A DNA stretch of 64,000 nucleotides from NCBI GenBank assembly GCA_947502495.1, contig CANNAC010000003.1, forward strand, positions 1 to 64,000. The letters are read 5' to 3'. This stretch comes from an uncultured Flavobacteriaceae bacterium (GTDB taxonomy: Bacteria; Bacteroidota; Bacteroidia; Flavobacteriales; Flavobacteriaceae). Positions 45,368 to 54,625 of this stretch are shown here, one piece after another (position 1 is the stretch's first letter; every line of letters starts with the position of its first letter). The position numbers and the translations under genes are program-made. The notes under the pieces were generated by a model that had not been told where the DNA came from, made no database searches, and was given only the letters and a program-made list of their open reading frames with translations.

Positions 45368-46555
45368 ATGAACAAACTCAATTTAATAGGAAGAGAAAAA
45401 GAACTTTTTATTGCAGATATTAAAACTCATGAAAAAGAACTAAGCACTATTGTAGCTGCCTCTTCTTTTTTGGTTATTGGTGGTGCAGGTTCTATTGGAC
45501 AAGCCGTAGTAAAAGAGATTTTTAAAAGAAAACCTTTAAAACTACATGTTGTAGATATAAGTGAGAACAATCTAGTGGAAGTAGTAAGAGATTTAAGAAG
45601 TTCCCATGGTTATATCGATGGCGATTTTCAAACTTTTGCGCTAGACATTGGTTCTATCGAATACGATGCCTTTATTGAAGCAGACGGTAAATACGATTAT
45701 GTATTAAACCTTTCGGCTTTAAAACACGTACGAAGCGAAAAAGATCCATTCACTTTAATGCGAATGATCGATGTAAATATTTTTAATACCGAAAAAACAC
45801 TAGAGCAATCTATACAAAAAGGCGTTAAAAAATATTTTTGCGTTTCTACAGACAAAGCAGCAAATCCTGTGAATATGATGGGAGCTTCTAAACGTATTAT
45901 GGAAATGTTTTTAATGCGTAAAAGTAAAGACATAAAAATATCGACTGCGCGTTTTGCGAATGTTGCTTTTTCCGATGGTTCTTTATTACATGGTTTCGAT
46001 CAACGTATTAAAAAGGGGCAACCTATTGTCGCACCAAACGATATTAAACGCTACTTTGTAATCCCTAAAGAATCGGGAGAACTTTGTTTAATGTCCTGTA
46101 TATTTGGTGAAAATAGAGATATTTTCTTTCCAAAGTTAAGCGAAAACTTACACCTAATTTCATTTGCAGATATAGCGGTTAAATATTTAAAAGAATTAAA
46201 TCTAGAGCCTTATTTATGTAAAACCGAAGACGAAGCAAGAAGTCTAATAAATACACTTCCGCAAGAAGGAAAATGGCCTTGTTTATTTACACCAAGTGAT
46301 ACTACTGGAGAAAAAGATTTTGAAGAATTTTTTACCGAAGGCGAAACACTAGATATGAATCGTTTTGAAAACTTAGGAATTATTAAAAACGAAGCGAATT
46401 ATAATAATGATTTGCTAGAGATGTTTACAAGTACCATTCAAAACTTAAAAAAAGATAAACGTTGGAACAAAGAAGAAATAGTAGCACTGTTTTTTAAAAT
46501 GATTCCAAATTTCGGACATAAAGAAACCGGGAAGTATTTAGATAGTAAGATGTAA
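45368..46555 (+). CDS. legB: NDP-N-acetylglucosamine 4,6-dehydratase (LegB/PglF-like)
   Basis: The 395-residue SDR protein of the polysaccharide-biosynthesis (FlaA1/PglF) type has the NAD motif GGAGSIGQAV (about residues 38-47) and the LSALKHVRSEKDPF segment. It has VSTDKAANPVNMMGASK, with Met in place of the usual catalytic Tyr, as typical for this group. It would convert UDP- or GDP-GlcNAc to the 4-keto-6-deoxy sugar, the first committed step to bacillosamine and legionaminic acid. The C-terminal about 100 residues extend beyond the SDR core. The aminotransferase gene follows after 5 bases. Confidence 0.85.
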   Translation: MNKLNLIGREKELFIADIKTHEKELSTIVAASSFLVIGGAGSIGQAVVKEIFKRKPLKLHVVDISENNLVEVVRDLRSSHGYIDGDFQTFALDIGSIEYDAFIEADGKYDYVLNLSALKHVRSEKDPFTLMRMIDVNIFNTEKTLEQSIQKGVKKYFCVSTDKAANPVNMMGASKRIMEMFLMRKSKDIKISTARFANVAFSDGSLLHGFDQRIKKGQPIVAPNDIKRYFVIPKESGELCLMSCIFGENRDIFFPKLSENLHLISFADIAVKYLKELNLEPYLCKTEDEARSLINTLPQEGKWPCLFTPSDTTGEKDFEEFFTEGETLDMNRFENLGIIKNEANYNNDLLEMFTSTIQNLKKDKRWNKEEIVALFFKMIPNFGHKETGKYLDSKM

Positions 46556-46560
46556 TACCT

Positions 46561-47700
46561 ATGTATAAAGACACTATAGATTTTATTAAGGAACTGTATA
46601 ATACAGATCAATTTATACCACTTCACGAACCTCGTTTTGTGGGTAATGAGAAAAAGTATTTAAATGAATGTATCGATTCTACTTTTGTATCCAGTGTTGG
46701 TAAATTTGTAGATCAGTTTGAAGCAGATGTTTCCAAATTTACAGGAGCAAAATATGCAATAGCAACGGTAAACGGTACCGCTGCATTACATATCGCTTTA
46801 TTAATGGCAGGTGTAAAACAAAACGATGAGGTTATTACACAACCCTTAACATTTATAGCTACTTGTAATGCTTTAAGTTATATTGGTGCACATCCTGTTT
46901 TTGTAGATGTAGACAGAGATACCTTAGGTTTATCTCCAGAAAAATTAGCGCATTTTTTAGCTAATAATACCGAAATGATTCAGGGCGAATGTGTAAACAA
47001 AACAACCAAGCGTAAAATTAAGGCAGTAGTGCCTATGCATACTTTTGGTTTGCCTATTCCTATAGATGCATTAATAGAAGTGTGTCAAAAATATAATATT
47101 GAGGTTGTTGAAGATGCAGCAGAATCTTTAGGAAGCTATTACAAAGGGAAACACACAGGTACTTCAGGTTTACTAGGTACTTTAAGTTTTAATGGAAATA
47201 AAACCATTACAACTGGTGGTGGTGGAATGATTCTTACAAACAGTGAAGAGCTAGCCAAAAAAGCAAAACATATTACTACAACGGCCAAAATACCACATCG
47301 TTGGGATTTTGATCACGATATGATTGCATATAATTATAGACTCCCAAATCTTAATGCAGCATTAGGTTGTGCGCAAATGGAGAGTCTTCCTAACTACATT
47401 AAAAACAAAAGAGATCTAGCATCGCTTTATCAAGACTTTTTTAAAGATAGAGCACAGCAATTTGTGGTAGAACCAAAGGATACAAAATCTAATTATTGGT
47501 TGAATGCCTTAATCTTTTCAGATATAAAAGAAAGAAATAGCTTTTTAGAAGAAACCAATGATAATGGTGTGATGACAAGGCCAATTTGGAAATTAATGAA
47601 TAACTTATCCATCTATGGCGCAGCACAAACTGGGAATCTAGAAAACGCTACGTGGTTAGAAGATAGAGTAGTTAATATACCAAGTAGTGTTAGAATCTAA
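46561..47700 (+). CDS. legC: LegC-type sugar aminotransferase (DegT/DnrJ/EryC1 family)
   Basis: The 379-residue PLP enzyme has the DegT/DnrJ/EryC1 hallmarks: VNGTAALHIALL, EDAAESLGSYYKGKHTG and the Schiff-base lysine in FNGNKTITTGGGGM. It would add the 4-amino group to the 4-keto sugar made by the preceding enzyme, giving the bacillosamine precursor. The EAAES-like stretch with Leu-Gly-Ser marks the LegC subgroup. Its stop overlaps the next start by 14 bases. Confidence 0.88.
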   Translation: MYKDTIDFIKELYNTDQFIPLHEPRFVGNEKKYLNECIDSTFVSSVGKFVDQFEADVSKFTGAKYAIATVNGTAALHIALLMAGVKQNDEVITQPLTFIATCNALSYIGAHPVFVDVDRDTLGLSPEKLAHFLANNTEMIQGECVNKTTKRKIKAVVPMHTFGLPIPIDALIEVCQKYNIEVVEDAAESLGSYYKGKHTGTSGLLGTLSFNGNKTITTGGGGMILTNSEELAKKAKHITTTAKIPHRWDFDHDMIAYNYRLPNLNAALGCAQMESLPNYIKNKRDLASLYQDFFKDRAQQFVVEPKDTKSNYWLNALIFSDIKERNSFLEETNDNGVMTRPIWKLMNNLSIYGAAQTGNLENATWLEDRVVNIPSSVRI

Positions 47701-48316
47701 AAACATATATATATTAGGTTATTCGGGGCATGCCTATGTTGTTTTAGACGCAGCATTATCTAATCATTATGTGGTTAAAGGATATTTTGATAACACCAAA
47801 GTAGAGAACAATCCATATCAGATTAATTATATAGGCGAGGAAACTAAAGTAGACATAAAGTCTATTTTAAAAAGCGATTATATTTTTCCTGCAATAGGGT
47901 CGAATAGTATTCGAAAAAAACTAATACATTTTATAGAATCAAAGCATTTAAATCAAATCGCTTTAATAGATAAAAGTGCATGTGTATCTTTAAAGGCAAT
48001 CCTTGGTAAATCTACATTAGTAGGACCAAGAGCGATTATAAATAGTATGGTAGAAATTGGAAAAGGATGCATAATCAATTCTGGAACAATTATAGAACAT
48101 GAATGTAAAATAGGTGATTTTACACATATAGCACCCGGAAGCGTTTTAACAGGAAATGTAACCGTTGGAAAAGAGGTATTCATTGGCGCAAATGCAACCA
48201 TTATTCCCGGAGTTACCATAGGGGATAATGCAGTAGTTGGAGCAGGAGCTGTGGTGATTAAAAATATTGCTAGTAATGAAACTTGGGTTGGCAATCCAGC
48301 TAGAAGAATAATATAG
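47687..48316 (+). CDS. neuD: NeuD-family sugar O/N-acetyltransferase
   Basis: The 209-residue left-handed beta-helix acetyltransferase has an N-terminal PglD-like Rossmann part (IYILGYSGHAYVV) and C-terminal hexapeptide repeats. These carry HIAPGSVLTGNVTVGKEVFIGANATIIPG and end AVVIKNI and WVGNPARR. It is the expected LegH/PglD step, N-acetylation at C4. NeuD relatives acetylate sialic acids, so its exact acceptor is open. The start is GTG at 47687, inside the LegC gene end (14-base overlap). Confidence 0.85.
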   Translation: MLESKNIYILGYSGHAYVVLDAALSNHYVVKGYFDNTKVENNPYQINYIGEETKVDIKSILKSDYIFPAIGSNSIRKKLIHFIESKHLNQIALIDKSACVSLKAILGKSTLVGPRAIINSMVEIGKGCIINSGTIIEHECKIGDFTHIAPGSVLTGNVTVGKEVFIGANATIIPGVTIGDNAVVGAGAVVIKNIASNETWVGNPARRII

Positions 48317-48318
48317 TT

Positions 48319-49323
48319 ATGAGTGAAAAGGTATTAATAATAGCCGAAGCTGGTGTAAACCATAATGGCGACATTAATTTAGCAAAAAAATTAATAGATG
48401 CAGCAGCAAATGCAGGCGTAGATTATGTGAAATTTCAAACCTTCAATTCTAAAAAATTAGTAAGTAAGAACGCCGAAAAAGCAACCTACCAAAAAGAAAA
48501 TACGCAAAATGAAACGGAATCGCAGCTTGCTATGCTTCAAAAATTGGAGTTAAGTAAAGAAGCGCATTATGAGTTAATAGAATATTGTAAATCTAAAAAC
48601 ATAAAGTTTTTATCTACAGGCTTTGATTTAGAAAGTATTCAGTTTTTAAACGAATTGAATATCGATCTGTTTAAAGTTCCTTCGGGAGAAATTACCAATT
48701 TACCGTATTTACGAATTATAGGTGGTTTAAAGAAACCTGTTATTATTTCTACCGGAATGGCAGATATGAAAGAAATTGAAGACGCTTTACAAGTGGTTTT
48801 AAATTCTGGAACAAGCTTAGATAATGTTACTATTTTACATTGTAATACCGAGTATCCAACGCCAATGGGCGATGTTAATTTAACCGCAATGCTAAGCATT
48901 AAAGAAAAATTTAATGTAGCAATTGGTTATTCCGATCATACTTTAGGAATAGAAATCCCAATAGCAGCAGTTGCATTAGGAGCTAAAGTAATAGAAAAGC
49001 ACTTTACACTAGACAATACGATGGAAGGGCCAGATCATAAGGCATCCTTAAATCCTGTAGAACTAAAGGCTATGGTAGATGCTATTAGAAACCTAGAAGT
49101 AGCGTTAGGAGACGGTGTGAAAGCTCCTAGTCCAAGCGAGACAAAAAACAAGCCTATTGCAAGAAAAAGTCTAGTTGCAAATACAGATATTAAAAAAGGT
49201 ACGATTTTCACAGATGAAAATTTAACGATAAAACGTCCGGGAACAGGAATTTCACCAATGCTTTGGGATTCGTATATTGGGAAAGAAGCAACTAAAGATT
49301 ATCAGGAAGACGATTTAATATGA
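48319..49323 (+). CDS. neuB: N-acetylneuraminate/legionaminate synthase
   Basis: This 334-residue PEP-dependent aldolase-type synthase condenses a ManNAc-type sugar with PEP to a nine-carbon nonulosonic acid. All hallmarks are present: EAGVNHNGD, VKFQTF, FKVPSGEI with the catalytic Lys, GYSDHTLG, EKHFTL, and the C-terminal SAF/antifreeze-like domain with KRPGTGI. In the LegB-LegC-NeuD context the product is likely legionaminic acid (Leg5,7Ac2). The gene begins 2 bases after neuD and overlaps neuC by 4 bases. Confidence 0.92.
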   Translation: MSEKVLIIAEAGVNHNGDINLAKKLIDAAANAGVDYVKFQTFNSKKLVSKNAEKATYQKENTQNETESQLAMLQKLELSKEAHYELIEYCKSKNIKFLSTGFDLESIQFLNELNIDLFKVPSGEITNLPYLRIIGGLKKPVIISTGMADMKEIEDALQVVLNSGTSLDNVTILHCNTEYPTPMGDVNLTAMLSIKEKFNVAIGYSDHTLGIEIPIAAVALGAKVIEKHFTLDNTMEGPDHKASLNPVELKAMVDAIRNLEVALGDGVKAPSPSETKNKPIARKSLVANTDIKKGTIFTDENLTIKRPGTGISPMLWDSYIGKEATKDYQEDDLI

Positions 49324-50432
49324 AAATAGGAGTACTAACCAGTTCGAGAGCAGATTACGGTATTTATTTACCGCTATTACAGGCCTTAAAAAAAGACTCT
49401 TTTTTTGAACTGGAAGTAATAGTTTTTGGTACACACTTATCTAAACTTCACGGTTATACCATCGATCAGATTGAAAAAGATAGGTATTCTGTTATTCATA
49501 AAGTAAACATGTTAATTGCTAATGATGACGAAGATGCTATAGCAACGTCGTATGGTTTAACCACTTTAAAGTTTGCCGATTTTTGGCAAAAGAACACTTA
49601 CGATTTGGTTTTGTGTTTGGGCGATCGTTTCGAAATGAGTGCCGCTGTACAAGCTGGTATTCCGTTTCGAGTAAAATTTGCTCATATTCATGGTGGAGAA
49701 ACAACATTAGGAGCAATAGATAATATATACAGACATCAAATAACCTTGGCGTCTGCACTGCATTTTACTTCTTCGGAAAAACATTCCCAGAAAATTGTAG
49801 AAATGTTAGGCGAAAATAAGGACATTTATACTGTTGGTGCATTAAGTTTGGACGAAGTAAATTCCTTTCAACCTATTGAAAAAGAGACCTTTTATAAAAC
49901 CTTTGATTTAAGTAATAATCCATTCGCTTTAATTACATTTCATCCCGAAACTGTTTCTGTTCAAGACAATGAGAAGTTTGCTTTAGAAATGAAAAAAGGA
50001 TTGACAGAAGTAGCAAAGCAAATCGACCTGGTAATTACCATGCCTAATGCAGATACCTTAGGATCGGTATTTAGAGAGGCTATTCTAGAATTAAAAGAAG
50101 AATGTGATCAGCATGTAATACTTATTGAAAATTTTGGAAAAATTAACTATTTTACAGCAATGCATTATGCTTCCGTTTTAATAGGAAACACTTCTAGTGG
50201 TATTATTGAAGCAGCATCTTTTAATAAATACGTGGTAAACGTTGGGGATAGACAAAAAGGAAGAGCACAGAGTGAAAATATTTTTGATATCGATTTTAAT
50301 GCGGAAAACATTTCCGTAAAAACAAAAGAAGCAGTAGCATTAGGAGCATATAAAGGAAAAAACGTATACTATAAAGATGGCGCATCTAATAGTATAGTAA
50401 ATATTTTAAAAAAAGAAAATGATAAACTTTAA
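49320..50432 (+). CDS. neuC: Hydrolysing NDP-sugar 2-epimerase (NeuC/LegG)
   Basis: NeuC-type enzymes epimerise and hydrolyse NDP-GlcNAc-like sugars, releasing the free ManNAc-type sugar for NeuB. The 370-residue protein shows SSRADYGIYLPLL at the start, the CLGDRFEMSAAV segment, HIHGGETTLGAIDN and NTSSGIIEAASFNKYVVNVGDRQ. These fit the hydrolysing branch (LegG), in contrast to wecB nearby. It overlaps neuB by 4 bases and the downstream nucleotidyltransferase gene by 14 bases. Confidence 0.92.
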   Translation: MKIGVLTSSRADYGIYLPLLQALKKDSFFELEVIVFGTHLSKLHGYTIDQIEKDRYSVIHKVNMLIANDDEDAIATSYGLTTLKFADFWQKNTYDLVLCLGDRFEMSAAVQAGIPFRVKFAHIHGGETTLGAIDNIYRHQITLASALHFTSSEKHSQKIVEMLGENKDIYTVGALSLDEVNSFQPIEKETFYKTFDLSNNPFALITFHPETVSVQDNEKFALEMKKGLTEVAKQIDLVITMPNADTLGSVFREAILELKEECDQHVILIENFGKINYFTAMHYASVLIGNTSSGIIEAASFNKYVVNVGDRQKGRAQSENIFDIDFNAENISVKTKEAVALGAYKGKNVYYKDGASNSIVNILKKENDKL

Positions 50433-51465
50433 GCAACATTTTTTACAAGAGAATAGTACCATTAAACAAGCGCTAGTAAAGCTTGACGAATTAGCAAAAG
50501 ATGCCATTCTTTTTGTTGTAGACCAAAACGAAAAACTTGTTGGTTCTTTAACAGATGGAGATATTAGACGTGGTTTGATTAAAGGAATCACCATCGATAA
50601 TACGATTAATGATGTTATTCAAGAAAATCCGCGTTTTGTAAGAAAAGGAGAAACCGATATTCAAAAAATAATCGAATATCGCGAAGGGAATTATAGAATT
50701 ATTCCTGTTTTAGATAAAGACAATGTAATTGTAAATATTATAAACTTTCGTTTTTTCAAATCCTATTTACCAATAGACGCTGTAGTGATGGCTGGAGGTA
50801 GAGGTGAACGATTGCGCCCATTAACAGATAACACGCCAAAACCATTGCTTAAAATAGGAGATAAGCCTATTATAGAGCATAACATAGATCGATTAGTATC
50901 TTATGGTGTAGATGACTTTTGGTTGTCTGTTCGTTATTTAGGAGAGCAATTAGAAGATTATTTTAAAGACGGTTCCCAAAAAAATATTAAAACAGATTAT
51001 ATCTGGGAAACAGAACCTCTTGGTACTATTGGAGCTATTTCTAAAGTAGATAATTTTCAGCATGATTATATTTTAGTAACGAATTCGGATATATTAACCA
51101 ATCTAGATTACGAAGACTTTTTCTTAAGTTTTATTAAATCTGGAGCCGATTTATCTGTAGTTACTATTCCTTATGATGTGAAAATACCATATGCTGTTCT
51201 AGAAACCAATAAGAATGAAGTGTTAAGTTTTAAAGAAAAACCAACTTACACGTATTATTCTAATGGAGGTATTTATTTAATGAAAAAAGAAGTTCTAAAT
51301 TTAATTCCTAAGAATGCCTTTTTTAATGCTACCGATTTAATGGAAGCTTTAATTCAGAAAAATTTCAAAGTGCATTCATATCCGCTTAGAGGATATTGGT
51401 TAGATATAGGAAAACACGAAGATTTTAAACAAGCACAAGAAGACATAAACCACATAAAATTTTAA
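50419..51465 (+). CDS. CBS-domain sugar nucleotidyltransferase (PtmE-like)
   Basis: The 348-residue protein has an N-terminal CBS-domain pair (about 1-115; SLTDGDIRRGLI is typical). A nucleotidyltransferase domain (from about 121) has AVVMAGGRGERLRPLTDNTPKPLL-type loop and KPIIEHN and TNSDILTNL segments. This two-domain layout is that of Campylobacter PtmE, a glucosamine-1-phosphate guanylyltransferase of the GDP-linked legionaminic acid route. If so, the sugar passes through GDP- rather than UDP-linked intermediates. Substrate assigned by context only. It overlaps neuC by 14 bases; the next start lies 1 base away. Confidence 0.82.
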   Translation: MINFKQHFLQENSTIKQALVKLDELAKDAILFVVDQNEKLVGSLTDGDIRRGLIKGITIDNTINDVIQENPRFVRKGETDIQKIIEYREGNYRIIPVLDKDNVIVNIINFRFFKSYLPIDAVVMAGGRGERLRPLTDNTPKPLLKIGDKPIIEHNIDRLVSYGVDDFWLSVRYLGEQLEDYFKDGSQKNIKTDYIWETEPLGTIGAISKVDNFQHDYILVTNSDILTNLDYEDFFLSFIKSGADLSVVTIPYDVKIPYAVLETNKNEVLSFKEKPTYTYYSNGGIYLMKKEVLNLIPKNAFFNATDLMEALIQKNFKVHSYPLRGYWLDIGKHEDFKQAQEDINHIKF

Positions 51466-51466
51466 T

Positions 51467-52528
51467 ATGCTACCAAACAACAAACCGTATTTAATTGGTG
51501 AAACCGCTTTTCACCATGAAGGAGATAAAGCATTTTTAAAAACACTTATAGATCATGGTGCAGACGCCAAAGTAGATGCTATTAAGTTTCACCTTTTACT
51601 TAATCTAGATGATTATTTTGTAAAAAACCATGAAGCATATAAGGCTTTAAGTGAATGGCTTTTAAGTCCGGAAGCATGGACCGAAGTCATTGACTATAAC
51701 GAAAGTAAAGGCTTAGATTCTCTAGTGCTTTGTAACGACCCAAAAGCTGTAGATTTTGTTTTAAACTATAAAGGAAATTCTATAAAGGGAATCGAATTAC
51801 ACGCCACCGGATTAAACGATTATTTATTGTTGCAAAAAGCAGCAAAATTTAAAGGTACCGTTATTTTGGGTGTAGGAGGTTCTACAATTGATGAGGTTTC
51901 TTTTGCTATCGATATGTTAAACGAACTGGGACAACACGACATATTTTTAATGTATGGTTTTCAAAACTACCCAACGAGGTATGAGGATATCAACCTTAAA
52001 AAGATGATTAAGTTAAAAGAGCTATTTGATTTACCAGTAGGGTATGCAGATCATACCGATCCTTTAAATGAGCATAACGAAACTATTTCTACACTAGGAG
52101 TAACCATGGGAATTAATGTATGCGAAAAGCATTTTACGCATGCCTTTGGTGAAAAACGAATTGATAGTCAAGCAGCAGTAAGTTTAGAACAGCTTAAAAA
52201 AGTAAGAGAATTAATGGATATTATTACTACTAGTGTGGGTACTGGTAGTTTAAAAATGTCGGATGGTGAACTTAGTTATGGGAACACTGGACCTATGAAA
52301 AAAGCTATAGTTGCTGAGGTGAACATAAAAGAAGGAGACATTATTTCTATCGATAAAATAGGTTTTAAACGTACTAACGAAAGTACTTATATGTTACAAT
52401 CTTTTATGCCAAAATTAATCGGATTAAAAGCAAGTAAAGATATTAATGCAGACGAATTTATAGACTTTTCTAATGTGTCTTATGAGTTTAAAAAAGCAGA
52501 TAGCAGTCAGTTTAATGCAAATAAATAA
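51467..52528 (+). CDS. Second, divergent NeuB-family synthase-like protein
   Basis: The 353-residue protein has the NeuB fold: a TIM-barrel with GYADHTDP and CEKHFTHAFG, and a C-terminal SAF-like region (about 290-345). Many key motifs are changed compared with the neuB gene at 48319. The NHNG motif is HHEG, KFQ is KFH, the FKVPSGE loop with the catalytic Lys is replaced by IELHATGL, and the RPGTGI arginine loop is lost (KRTNEST). It may use another sugar or carry out another reaction. It lies between PtmE-like and lipoprotein genes and is co-transcribed; the 14-base overlap with the latter indicates coupling. Confidence 0.75.
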   Translation: MLPNNKPYLIGETAFHHEGDKAFLKTLIDHGADAKVDAIKFHLLLNLDDYFVKNHEAYKALSEWLLSPEAWTEVIDYNESKGLDSLVLCNDPKAVDFVLNYKGNSIKGIELHATGLNDYLLLQKAAKFKGTVILGVGGSTIDEVSFAIDMLNELGQHDIFLMYGFQNYPTRYEDINLKKMIKLKELFDLPVGYADHTDPLNEHNETISTLGVTMGINVCEKHFTHAFGEKRIDSQAAVSLEQLKKVRELMDIITTSVGTGSLKMSDGELSYGNTGPMKKAIVAEVNIKEGDIISIDKIGFKRTNESTYMLQSFMPKLIGLKASKDINADEFIDFSNVSYEFKKADSSQFNANK

Positions 52529-53870
52529 AATAATTACGGTAGGTTTTATATTATTGTTTCTTTCTTGTCAAGAGAAAGGGACGCAATTGGACGTTAAAGT
52601 ATCAAGTCATTATAATAATGCAGATGCAACAATAATTCAATGTTCTGATCAATATTATAATCAATTAGCAACCTATAATACTTCTAGACAATATAGTGCG
52701 GAAGTAGCCGAATTTAATGCCTTAAAATACAATATTCCTATCCATGTTTTTGAAGGAAAAATAGAGCATGGGCTTAAAGATTATTTAGATATGGGTAGAG
52801 GTGGAGTTAGCGCATACTTCCCTTCGTGTACAGAAGAATATAGCGAAAAAATGTTGGATTCTATTTTAAACGTTTTAACACCTGTTTACGGAAGAAGACC
52901 TACTACGATGGCTTATGGTTGTGGAAAAACGAATTATGCAGACAGTTTACCAAATTATATTTTAGGAGGTAGAAACAGTTCTGGGTCAACTCCTAAGACT
53001 TTAAAATTAGGAGCTCCTGTTTGCTCTTACTATGGAAAAGATGCAGGAGATCCATCGGTATACCCCGCGGAGTCTTTTTCCTTTTTAAGAAACAGGTTAA
53101 ACGCTTCTAGGAGTTGGGTAAATATTATTATGGATGATCTATCTGAAGAAGAATCTTTAAGTTATGTTAAAACTGAAGTTGAAAAAGTAATATCGAATAA
53201 AGGGTTTTACCTTGATTTTATGCATTGGCATATTGATGAATATAAAGGAAAAAATGCACAACAATTTATTCCAAAGCTATTCCAATCTATGGGCGAAGCA
53301 ATTAATAAAAGTTATATTGCTAAAGTAGATTACAATCAGGCAACAGAATATTTTTATGGTAAAGAAGCTATAGATTCTGTTTCTCTTGTAGAAAAAGCTG
53401 ATGTTTATGAAATATCTGTTTATGTGAAAAAGAAGTTTGATAAAATAGATTATGACGTAATTAAAACTCCAATTTCATTTCAAACTAACATAAGCCTAGA
53501 AAACGCTCAAAAGCTGGGAGGTGAAGATGTAAAGTCTGTCACTTTTAGAAAAGATCAAACAATAATTAATGCATTTGTAGATTTTAATAAACCTGTCAAT
53601 AAAATAATTATTGATAAAAATAATGGAAGTAAATTCCTAACATTAAAATTTGATGTTTCTCAGAAGAATAATGCTATTTTAACTACAGATGTAACAAAAG
53701 CAACCTTTTTTCAAAAAAACAAAGAAGACTATAAAGTTAAAATTATTAAAAGAAGTCTAACTTTTAGTAAGAATCATGAGTTTGCGTTTAAAACAGATAA
53801 TAGTGATTATGAGTACTATGTTGGTGTCATCAATAAACTTGGAGAAAGTAAATTAATAAAAGTGGAGTAA
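52515..53870 (+). CDS. Hypothetical lipoprotein inside the nonulosonate operon
   Basis: The 451-residue protein (ATG at 52515; an in-frame upstream start at 52473 gives a less typical signal) has a lipobox ending FLSC (Cys18). The body has no motif I recognise. Features include two aromatic/His segments, YFPSCTEEY and DFMHWHIDEY, a GCGKTNYADSLP stretch and a C-terminal beta-rich third (about 320-451). A remote NodB-like deacetylase fold is possible but I cannot support it. It overlaps the divergent NeuB gene by 14 bases and the cytidylyltransferase gene by 1 base (TAATG), so it belongs to the same operon. Confidence 0.65.
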   Translation: MQINKIITVGFILLFLSCQEKGTQLDVKVSSHYNNADATIIQCSDQYYNQLATYNTSRQYSAEVAEFNALKYNIPIHVFEGKIEHGLKDYLDMGRGGVSAYFPSCTEEYSEKMLDSILNVLTPVYGRRPTTMAYGCGKTNYADSLPNYILGGRNSSGSTPKTLKLGAPVCSYYGKDAGDPSVYPAESFSFLRNRLNASRSWVNIIMDDLSEEESLSYVKTEVEKVISNKGFYLDFMHWHIDEYKGKNAQQFIPKLFQSMGEAINKSYIAKVDYNQATEYFYGKEAIDSVSLVEKADVYEISVYVKKKFDKIDYDVIKTPISFQTNISLENAQKLGGEDVKSVTFRKDQTIINAFVDFNKPVNKIIIDKNNGSKFLTLKFDVSQKNNAILTTDVTKATFFQKNKEDYKVKIIKRSLTFSKNHEFAFKTDNSDYEYYVGVINKLGESKLIKVE

Positions 53871-54625
53871 TGAAAATAGGATTTATAATAACCGCTAGAA
53901 TGAAATCTAGCCGATTGGAAAAGAAGGCAACTTTAAAAATATTCGATAGAGAGCTAATCGCTTGGATGTTAGATAGAGCAAAGCTTTCGGATGCAGTAAG
54001 TAATATTATTGTGGCAACATCAACGAATCCGCAGGACGATATTTTAGAAGAAATTGCAATACGAGAATCTGTAGATTTTTACAGAGGAAGTGAAGAAGAT
54101 GTTATAGAAAGATTGTATGAAGCTGCAAAAAAATTCGATTTAGACTTCTTTATCAATATAACAGCCGATTGCCCACTTTTTGGTTTTGATTATTTTGAAG
54201 AGGTTATATCGTATTTCGAAAAAACAAATGCAGATTTAATTACTTCTACAGATTTACCACACGGTTTGTTTATTTACGGATTAAAAACCAACACATTAAA
54301 AGAAATTATTGAAAACAAAAAAATAAACGATACCGAAGTTTGGGGGTCTTTATTTAATGCCGATAAATTTGATGTAAGAGAATTGCCTGTAGATAAAAAC
54401 TTAATTAGAGAGAATTTTAGACTAACTGTCGACTATCCAGAAGACTTTACTTTTTTCGAAAAGGTTTTTGAAGGACTAGGTGAAGACACGTATAAGAAAA
54501 CATCACTTGAAATTATTGAGTTTTTAGATGCGCACCCAGAAATAATAGCAATTAATCAGGAATGTCGAGATATGTACAAGAAGAAATGGACAGAACAAGA
54601 AGAGAAAACCAAGAAATTAGGATAG
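53870..54625 (+). CDS. SpsF/NeuA-type cytidylyltransferase
   Basis: The 251-residue protein belongs to the cytidylyltransferase-3 family. Its nucleotide loop reads ITARMKSSRLEKKA (about 7-20), a variant of the usual ARxGSxRLPxK, and TADCPLFG carries a metal-binding Asp. It is the only CMP-transferase candidate in the operon, so it probably activates the nonulosonic acid to its CMP form (LegF/NeuA step). SpsF-like proteins are also known in spore coat sugar synthesis. The C-terminal tail is Lys/Glu-rich and overlaps the next gene by up to 64 bases. Confidence 0.8.
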   Translation: MKIGFIITARMKSSRLEKKATLKIFDRELIAWMLDRAKLSDAVSNIIVATSTNPQDDILEEIAIRESVDFYRGSEEDVIERLYEAAKKFDLDFFINITADCPLFGFDYFEEVISYFEKTNADLITSTDLPHGLFIYGLKTNTLKEIIENKKINDTEVWGSLFNADKFDVRELPVDKNLIRENFRLTVDYPEDFTFFEKVFEGLGEDTYKKTSLEIIEFLDAHPEIIAINQECRDMYKKKWTEQEEKTKKLG

